64,000 bases of DNA from AC-50 sp035640455 (GTDB lineage Bacteria > Actinomycetota > Thermoleophilia > Gaiellales > Gaiellaceae), in contig DASQWB010000017.1 in assembly GCA_035640455.1 (NCBI GenBank), positions 1 to 64,000 on the forward strand, written 5' to 3'. Numbering within the stretch: position 1 is the first letter of the stretch; each line of letters opens with the position of its first letter. The notes beneath the pieces were generated by a model. That model ran no database searches. It was given only the letters and a program-made list of their open reading frames with translations, and was not told the origin of the DNA. A program made the position numbers and the translations under genes. Below, piece by piece: positions 59,486 to 64,000 of this stretch.

Positions 59486-59570
59486 TGCCGAAGGTGGGAA
59501 TCGAACCCACACGGGGCCAGGCCCCACCGGATTTTGAGTCCGGCGCGTCTACCAGTTCCGCCACTTCGGC
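59486..59570 (-). tRNA. tRNA-Leu (anticodon CAA)
   Basis: An 85-base tRNA on the minus strand. The acceptor arms GCCGAAG and CTTCGGC pair fully, with A as discriminator and no encoded CCA. The anticodon arm is CCGGA-CTCAAAA-TCCGG, giving CAA for the UUG codon. A long variable arm (GGGGCCTGGCCCC) and the D arm GCGGAACTGGTAGACGC are typical of tRNA-Leu; the T arm is GTGGGTTCGATTCCCAC. The box TACGAT lies eight bases upstream of the 5' end. Confidence 0.96.
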
Positions 59571-59578
59571 GCCAGGCC

Positions 59579-59584
59579 ATCGTA
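59579..59584 (-). promoter_or_regulatory. -10 element TACGAT of tRNA-Leu
   Basis: On the minus strand TACGAT ends eight bases before the tRNA. A possible -35 TTGCCG lies 19 bases further upstream. Confidence 0.5.
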
Positions 59585-59647
59585 GCCCCGCATGTCGCCG
59601 GCTCGGCAAGACCGCGCTCTTGCCGAGCCTCACCACCGCCGATGGAC

Positions 59648-59690
59648 CAAAAAGGAGGGGGCTCACGGGGGAACCAGGGGTTCCTCCGTG
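59648..59690 (+). repeat. Repeat family C, copy beside the tRNA 5' side
   Basis: AAAAAGGAGGGGGCTCACGG followed by a hairpin with arms CGGGGGAACC and GGTTCCTCCG. A hairpin CTCGGCAAGA/TCTTGCCGAG precedes it at 59603-59628. With the copy at 59442 it encloses the tRNA gene. Confidence 0.75.
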
Positions 59691-59698
59691 CTTAGGGC

Positions 59699-59727
59699 TT
59701 GCGAGCGCCCGCTGACGCGTCGATACT
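59699..59727 (+). promoter_or_regulatory. Promoter TTGCGA-N17-GATACT of the second liv-type operon
   Basis: TTGCGA (59699-59704) and GATACT (59722-59727) with 17 bases between, giving a leader of about 50 bases before GTG 59785, which has a strong GGAGGAGG ribosome site. Confidence 0.6.
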
Positions 59728-59784
59728 TACCGCCACGGCGCAGTGACGGCGTCGGGTCATCGTCGCGGGACGGAGGAGGAGGTT

Positions 59785-61125
59785 GTGAGAAAACGCCCAA
59801 TCCTGGGGCTGCTCATCGTGGCGGCTGCGGTGCTCGCGCTCGTCGCGACCGGCTGCGGAGGCAAGAAGAGCAGCAAAGGCAATACGAACACCGGAGGCGG
59901 AGGCGGCGGCAATGTGACCGCGCTTCCCGCCTCGTCCTGTCAGAGCATCTACCAAGGCAGCTCGAGCCCCGACTACCTCATCGCGTCCGACCTCCCGTTG
60001 CAGGGATCGAGCCGGACGCAGACGGTCGAGATGACGAAGGCGATCAAGTTCGTCCTCAAGCAGCACAACTTCAAGGCGGGCAAGTACAACGTCGGCTACC
60101 AGTCGTGCGACGACTCGACGGCGCAGGCCGGCAAGTGGGATTCCGGAAAGTGTTCGGCGAACGCCCACAACTACGCCAACAACAAGAAGGTGATCGGCGT
60201 CATCGGGACGTTCAACTCCGGGTGCGCCGAGATCGTCATCCCGATCCTGAACCGCGCTCCCGACGGGCCGGTTGGGATGGTGAGCCCGGCCAACACGTAC
60301 GTCGGCCTCACGCACGGCGGCCCGGGAACCGCGGCCGGTGAGCCGGACAAGTACTACCCGAACGGAAAGCGGAACTACATCCGGATCGTCGCGGCCGACG
60401 ACTACCAGGGCGCGTCGAATGCGATGCTGGCGAAGCAGCTCGGCTACAAGAGCGTCTTCATCTTCAACGACAAGGAGGCCTACGGCCTCGGCGTCGCGAC
60501 GGACTTCCGTAACGCAGCGAAGAAGCTCGGCCTGAAGATCGCCGGCTTCACGGCGTGGGATCCGAAGGCGTCGAGCTACGAGGCGCTTGCGAACAAGGTG
60601 AAGCAGTCAGGCGCCGACGTCGTCTATCTCGGCGGTCTCGAGTGCGAGAACGGCAGCAAGCTGATCAAGGACCTGCGCGGGACGCTCGGGAAGGACTTCC
60701 CGCTCATCGCCCCGGACGGCTTCAGCTCGTTCACCGACACCTGGAAGAACTCGGGTGGCGCCGCGCTCGGGATGTACATCAGCGTCGCGGGCCAGCCGAA
60801 CGAGAAGCTCGGGCCGGCCGGCAAGAAGTTCGTGAAGGACTTCGGCGGCGAGATCGGCGCGGAGCCGAACCCGTATTCGGCGTACGGTGCCCAGGCGATG
60901 GAAGTCATGCTGAACGCCATCGAGAACTCCGACGGCACTCGGGCGAAGGTCGCCGACAACCTGCTCCACACGAAGGTGAAGGACGGGATTCTCGGCACGT
61001 TCTCGATCAACGAGAACGGCGACACGACCTCGAACCCGGTCACGCAGTACAAGCTGCTGAAGGGTGGCAAGACGACCCCGTTCAAGACGATCATCCCGCC
61101 GGCTAGCCTCGTGAAGGTCGCCTAA
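59785..61125 (+). CDS. Branched-chain amino acid-type substrate-binding lipoprotein
   Basis: A 446-residue solute-binding lipoprotein. The signal ends in a lipobox (VLALVATGCGGKK), followed by a Gly/Asn linker and a type I periplasmic-binding fold: DYLIASDLPLQGSSRTQTVE, KYNVGYQSCDDSTAQAGKWD, VIGTFNSGCAEIVIPILNRA and FIFNDKEAYGLGVATDFRNA. It differs from the first importer's protein (14939) in having the lipid anchor and Cys pairs. GTG 59785 is fixed by GGAGGAGG upstream. A long hairpin separates it from the permease genes, as if to allow more binding protein than permease. Confidence 0.9.
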   Translation: MRKRPILGLLIVAAAVLALVATGCGGKKSSKGNTNTGGGGGGNVTALPASSCQSIYQGSSSPDYLIASDLPLQGSSRTQTVEMTKAIKFVLKQHNFKAGKYNVGYQSCDDSTAQAGKWDSGKCSANAHNYANNKKVIGVIGTFNSGCAEIVIPILNRAPDGPVGMVSPANTYVGLTHGGPGTAAGEPDKYYPNGKRNYIRIVAADDYQGASNAMLAKQLGYKSVFIFNDKEAYGLGVATDFRNAAKKLGLKIAGFTAWDPKASSYEALANKVKQSGADVVYLGGLECENGSKLIKDLRGTLGKDFPLIAPDGFSSFTDTWKNSGGAALGMYISVAGQPNEKLGPAGKKFVKDFGGEIGAEPNPYSAYGAQAMEVMLNAIENSDGTRAKVADNLLHTKVKDGILGTFSINENGDTTSNPVTQYKLLKGGKTTPFKTIIPPASLVKVA

Positions 61126-61137
61126 GCGGACACCACT

Positions 61138-61174
61138 GAGGTTGGGGGAGGAGCAGGCCTCCTCCCCCAACCTC
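61138..61174 (+). promoter_or_regulatory. Long perfect intercistronic hairpin
   Basis: Two 16-base arms, GAGGTTGGGGGAGGAG (61138-61153) and its complement (61159-61174), with a five-base loop. No T run follows, so it may act as an mRNA-stabilising or partial-stop element between the binding-protein gene and the permease genes. Confidence 0.7.
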
Positions 61175-61190
61175 GCCCACGGAGGACCAG

Positions 61191-62249
61191 TTGGCAACCG
61201 AAGCGCGGCGCCAGCCCTTGATCGGCACCCGGAGATACCGGCCCGACGTGATGCCGATCGCCGGCGGTCTGCTCGTGCTGGCGCTCCTCGTCTGGCTCGG
61301 CATCAACCTCGTCAAGACCCCGTACGACTTCCTCGAGATCACGCTGATCGGGGTCACGGTCGGCGCCATCTACGCACTCGTCGCGCTCGGCTACACGCTC
61401 GTCTACGGCATCCTCGAGCTGATCAACTTCGCGCATGGTGACGTCTTCATGCTCGGGGCCATGATGGCGGCGACGCTCACCGTCCAGGTCTTCAGCCTGC
61501 ACGACAACGAGGCGGCCGGAAAGTGGATCCCGATCGTGCTGCTCTGCCTGCCGATCGGGATGCTGTTCTGCGGCGTGCTCAACGCGACCGTCGAACGGAT
61601 CGCCTACCGGCCGCTGCGCGGCGCGCCCCGCCTCGCCCCGCTGATTACGGCGATCGGGATGTCGTTCATCCTCCAGAACGTCGGCCTCGCGTGGAAGGGC
61701 GCCAACTACGTGCCGGTCCCGAACATCCTCCCGCGCGGCGACGTCTTCAACGTCGGGGAAGCGGACTATCAGTGGAACAAGCTGATCGTGCTGATCGTGA
61801 CCATCCCCGTCCTCATCGGGCTGATCTTTCTCGTGCAGGAGACCCGGCAGGGAAAGGCGATGCGGGCGACCGCGCAGGACTCGGACGCCGCCGCGATGAT
61901 GGGCATCAACGTCAATCGGACGATCTCGTTCACGTTCTTGATCGCCGGCGCCCTCGCAGGCGCGGCGGGCCTCCTCTACGCGCTGTATGTGACGAACGTC
62001 CGCTACGACCAGGGCTTCCAGCTCGGGCTGATCGCCTTCACCTCGGCCGTCCTCGGCGGGATCGGCAACCTGCCCGGCGCCGTCCTCGGTGCGCTCCTGA
62101 TCGGCCTGATCCAGGCCTTCAACGAGGGCCTCAACTGGCATGCACCGGGCAGCGACTGGACGCAGTCGATCGTCTTCACCGTCCTCATCCTGATCCTCGT
62201 CTTCCGCCCCGAGGGCCTGCTCGGCGAGCGGACGCCGGAGGGCGGCTAG
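61191..62249 (+). CDS. livH: Branched-chain amino acid-type ABC transporter permease (LivH), second system
   Basis: A 352-residue LivH-type permease. It has an N-terminal head and additional first helix (IAGGLLVLALLVWLGINLV) before the family start ITLIGVTVGAIYALVALGYT and LELINFAHGDVFMLGA. AMRATAQDSDAAAMMGINVN is the ATPase-contact loop, and AVLGGIGNLPGAVLGALLIG the conserved end. TTG 61191 is used; GGAGG lies seven bases upstream. It is longer than the livH at 12959, mainly by the first helix and a loop after NFAHGD. Confidence 0.92.
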   Translation: MATEARRQPLIGTRRYRPDVMPIAGGLLVLALLVWLGINLVKTPYDFLEITLIGVTVGAIYALVALGYTLVYGILELINFAHGDVFMLGAMMAATLTVQVFSLHDNEAAGKWIPIVLLCLPIGMLFCGVLNATVERIAYRPLRGAPRLAPLITAIGMSFILQNVGLAWKGANYVPVPNILPRGDVFNVGEADYQWNKLIVLIVTIPVLIGLIFLVQETRQGKAMRATAQDSDAAAMMGINVNRTISFTFLIAGALAGAAGLLYALYVTNVRYDQGFQLGLIAFTSAVLGGIGNLPGAVLGALLIGLIQAFNEGLNWHAPGSDWTQSIVFTVLILILVFRPEGLLGERTPEGG

Positions 62250-63683
62250 GTGGCCACCCCGACGCCCCCGGGCCCGGCGCACCCGAGCCGCCCGAGCCGC
62301 CCGACCCGCGCCGGCTTCGGCGAGTGGTGGAGCGAACGGTCCGTGATCGAGCGGCGGCTCGGCATCGGCGCCATAGCGATCTTGATCGGCTGGCTCCTGC
62401 TGATCGCCTTCTCGTCGTTCGACCTCTCGGCGGTCTACGTCGCGATCGTCTTCCTGCTCCTCTACGTCCCGGCGTGGGACAAGCTGCCGTTCCGGATCGG
62501 GCGCGTCCGCGCCGGTCGGCTCGTCATACCGGTCGCGCTGATCGTGCTCGCGGTGACGTACCCCTTCTACTTCGACCGGCTGTTCGAGGTGCCGATCTTC
62601 GGGCCGTTCCCGGCCGTCTCGACCGGGGTCTACATGCTCGTCTACATCATGATGGCGATCGGGCTCAACGTTGTCGTCGGCTACGCGGGCCTGCTCGACC
62701 TCGGCTACGTCGCCTTCTACGCGATCGGCGCCTACACGGTCGCGTGGTTCGCCTCTGTGCAGTTCCCGAACCACAATGTCCACTTCTGGGCCGTAGGCGT
62801 GGGCTCGAACGTGCCCGGGTTCCACATCTCGGTGTGGTTCCTTCTCATCGCCGCCGGGATCATCACGGCGGTCGCCGGCGTCATCATCGGCTTGCCGACG
62901 CTGCGCCTGCGCGGGGACTACCTCGCGATCGTCACCCTCGGCTTCGGCGAGATCCTCCCGCAGATCGCGCGCAACGGCGACGACCTGTTCGGCAGCGGCT
63001 TCAACCTCACGAACGGCCCGAACGGGATCACGCCGATCGACTCTCCCGGCTTCGGCAGCGTCAACTACCTCACGGGCTACAACAGCTTCTTCACGAGCGA
63101 CCGGCTCTTCTACTGGACCGCGCTCATCCTCGTGCTGATCACGGCCTTCTGCTCGTGGCGCCTGCGCGACTCGCGCCTGGGGCGCGCATGGATCGCGATC
63201 CGGGAGGACGAGACGGCGGCCGCGGCGATGGGCGTGCCGCTCATGCGCACGAAGACCTGGGCCTACGCGACGGGCGCGTTCTTCGGCGGCGTCGCCGGCG
63301 CCTTCTACGCAAGCTCGAAGAGCGCGACCTTCCCGGGCGACTTCTTCTTCAACATCTCCGTCTTCATCCTCTGCATGGTCATCCTCGGCGGGATGGGGAA
63401 CATCCTCGGCGTCGTCCTCGGCGCCGCCTTCCTCGCCTACCTCGACCGGGAGGGGCTCGCCAACATCGGTGGCTGGCTAAACACCCACTTCGGGCCCGGC
63501 GGGTCGACGGTCCAAATCTGGAGCACGCAGATCGACGTCCCGAAGTACGAGTTCGGGATCTTCGGCATCATCCTGCTGGTGGTGATGCTCTTCAGACCGG
63601 AGGGCCTGATCCCGAGTTCGAGACGGGCCGCCGAGTTTCACGAAGGCGTCGCCGACCAGCCCCTGTACGACGTGAGCCACTGA
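62250..63683 (+). CDS. livM: Branched-chain amino acid-type ABC transporter permease (LivM), second system
   Basis: A 477-residue LivM-type permease. The first 30 residues are a proline-rich cytoplasmic head (TPTPPGPAHPSRPSRPTRAG), followed by about four extra helices compared with the shorter LivM at 13995, and then the core: VVVGYAGLLDLGYVAFYAIG, LPTLRLRGDYLAIVTLGFGE and AWIAIREDETAAAAMGVPLM, the ATPase-contact region. GTG 62250 follows the livH stop directly. The C-terminal tail is hydrophilic. Confidence 0.92.
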   Translation: MATPTPPGPAHPSRPSRPTRAGFGEWWSERSVIERRLGIGAIAILIGWLLLIAFSSFDLSAVYVAIVFLLLYVPAWDKLPFRIGRVRAGRLVIPVALIVLAVTYPFYFDRLFEVPIFGPFPAVSTGVYMLVYIMMAIGLNVVVGYAGLLDLGYVAFYAIGAYTVAWFASVQFPNHNVHFWAVGVGSNVPGFHISVWFLLIAAGIITAVAGVIIGLPTLRLRGDYLAIVTLGFGEILPQIARNGDDLFGSGFNLTNGPNGITPIDSPGFGSVNYLTGYNSFFTSDRLFYWTALILVLITAFCSWRLRDSRLGRAWIAIREDETAAAAMGVPLMRTKTWAYATGAFFGGVAGAFYASSKSATFPGDFFFNISVFILCMVILGGMGNILGVVLGAAFLAYLDREGLANIGGWLNTHFGPGGSTVQIWSTQIDVPKYEFGIFGIILLVVMLFRPEGLIPSSRRAAEFHEGVADQPLYDVSH

Positions 63684-64000
63684 TGGCCGACCTGCTGATT
63701 GCGGAGGGGGTGCGCAAGGAGTTCGGCGGCCTGACGGCGGTGAACAACGTCGACTTCACCGTGCCGGAGGAGTCGATCGTGAGCCTGATCGGGCCGAACG
63801 GCGCCGGCAAGACGACGTTCTTCAACATGCTCACCGGCGTCTACAAGCCGACGGCGGGCCAGATCGCCTTCGCCGGCGAGAACGTCACCGGCAAGCCGCC
63901 GCACGCGATCACCCAGCGCGGGATGGGCCGCACCTTCCAGAACATCCGGCTTTTCCAGAACATGACCGCGCTCGAGAATGTGCTCGTCGGCATGCACTCC
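63683..64000 (+). CDS. livG: Branched-chain amino acid-type ABC transporter ATPase (LivG), 5' part
   Basis: The first 106 codons of a LivG-type ATPase; the window ends inside the gene. LLIAEGVRKEFGGLTAVNNV, Walker A GPNGAGKTTFFNML, and RGMGRTFQNIRLFQNMTALE are all LivG hallmarks, followed by NVLVGMHS at the edge. ATG 63683 shares one base with the livM stop. The signature and Walker B motifs lie beyond the window, as would livF. Confidence 0.93.
   Translation, partial: MADLLIAEGVRKEFGGLTAVNNVDFTVPEESIVSLIGPNGAGKTTFFNMLTGVYKPTAGQIAFAGENVTGKPPHAITQRGMGRTFQNIRLFQNMTALENVLVGMHS

Noticed and set aside
59486..59570. tRNA-Leu as an integration site of a mobile element
   Set aside because: No integrase, no duplicated tRNA end and no foreign gene block is present; the flanking copies are hairpin repeats found elsewhere too.

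Overview
The window is about 64 kb of very GC-rich bacterial chromosome from an actinobacterium. A fused F420 gene (fbiC), the order leuS-comEA-comEC-holA-rpsT-murJ-lepA-hemW-hrcA-dnaJ, and a collagen-like secreted protein with an NSVGTKQLRNGAV-type head all point to a deep-branching actinobacterium, most likely Thermoleophilia (Gaiellales or Solirubrobacterales). That placement is inference from gene content. No phage, insertion sequence, CRISPR array or plasmid gene is seen. Many genes abut or overlap by ATGA/GTGA/TTGA/CTGA.

Layout. 1-3.7 kb: end of a polyamine ABC transporter operon with an amine-type flavin oxidase. 3.7-10.5 kb: a 49-residue membrane protein, HMG-CoA lyase facing a class III CoA-transferase, a PAS-LuxR regulator, a DUF421 membrane protein, a DUF255 protein and small unknowns. 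10.5-17.2 kb: a polysaccharide deacetylase, a complete branched-chain-amino-acid-type ABC importer (livG-F-H-M plus binding protein) with a dispersed repeat at nearly every gene junction, and two secreted unknowns. 17.2-22.3 kb: fbiC, then a leftward operon cupin-deacetylase-lysA-acetyltransferase. 22.3-42.8 kb: the housekeeping block leuS (behind a candidate leucine attenuator), comEA, comEC, holA, rpsT, murJ, lepA, hemW, hrcA, dnaJ, prmA, a MiaB-like gene, HIT, yqeY, an NlpC/P60 hydrolase, phoH, ybeY, a dgkA-PAP2 fusion and era.

42.9-57 kb: a leftward methyltransferase-FRG-membrane protein operon, deoC, a TolB-like propeller, a full-length aldehyde dehydrogenase paired with a half-length one lacking the catalytic residues, secreted unknowns, a Tat-exported DyP-like protein, a DDAH-like hydrolase, a HAD phosphatase and a phosphofructokinase with the PPi-dependent signature. 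57-59.8 kb: a frameshifted remnant, a MarR regulator with palindromic operators facing the collagen-like gene, a VOC protein and tRNA-Leu(CAA). 59.8-64 kb: a second liv-type importer running off the end.

Three window-wide patterns stand out. (1) Eighteen genes, including the leuS leader peptide, have TANNNT 5-8 bases before the start codon, the mark of leaderless transcripts. (2) Several well-conserved proteins have no ATG/GTG/TTG at their N terminus and seem to start at CTG, ATT or ATC. (3) Three families of hairpin-bearing repeats punctuate gene ends.
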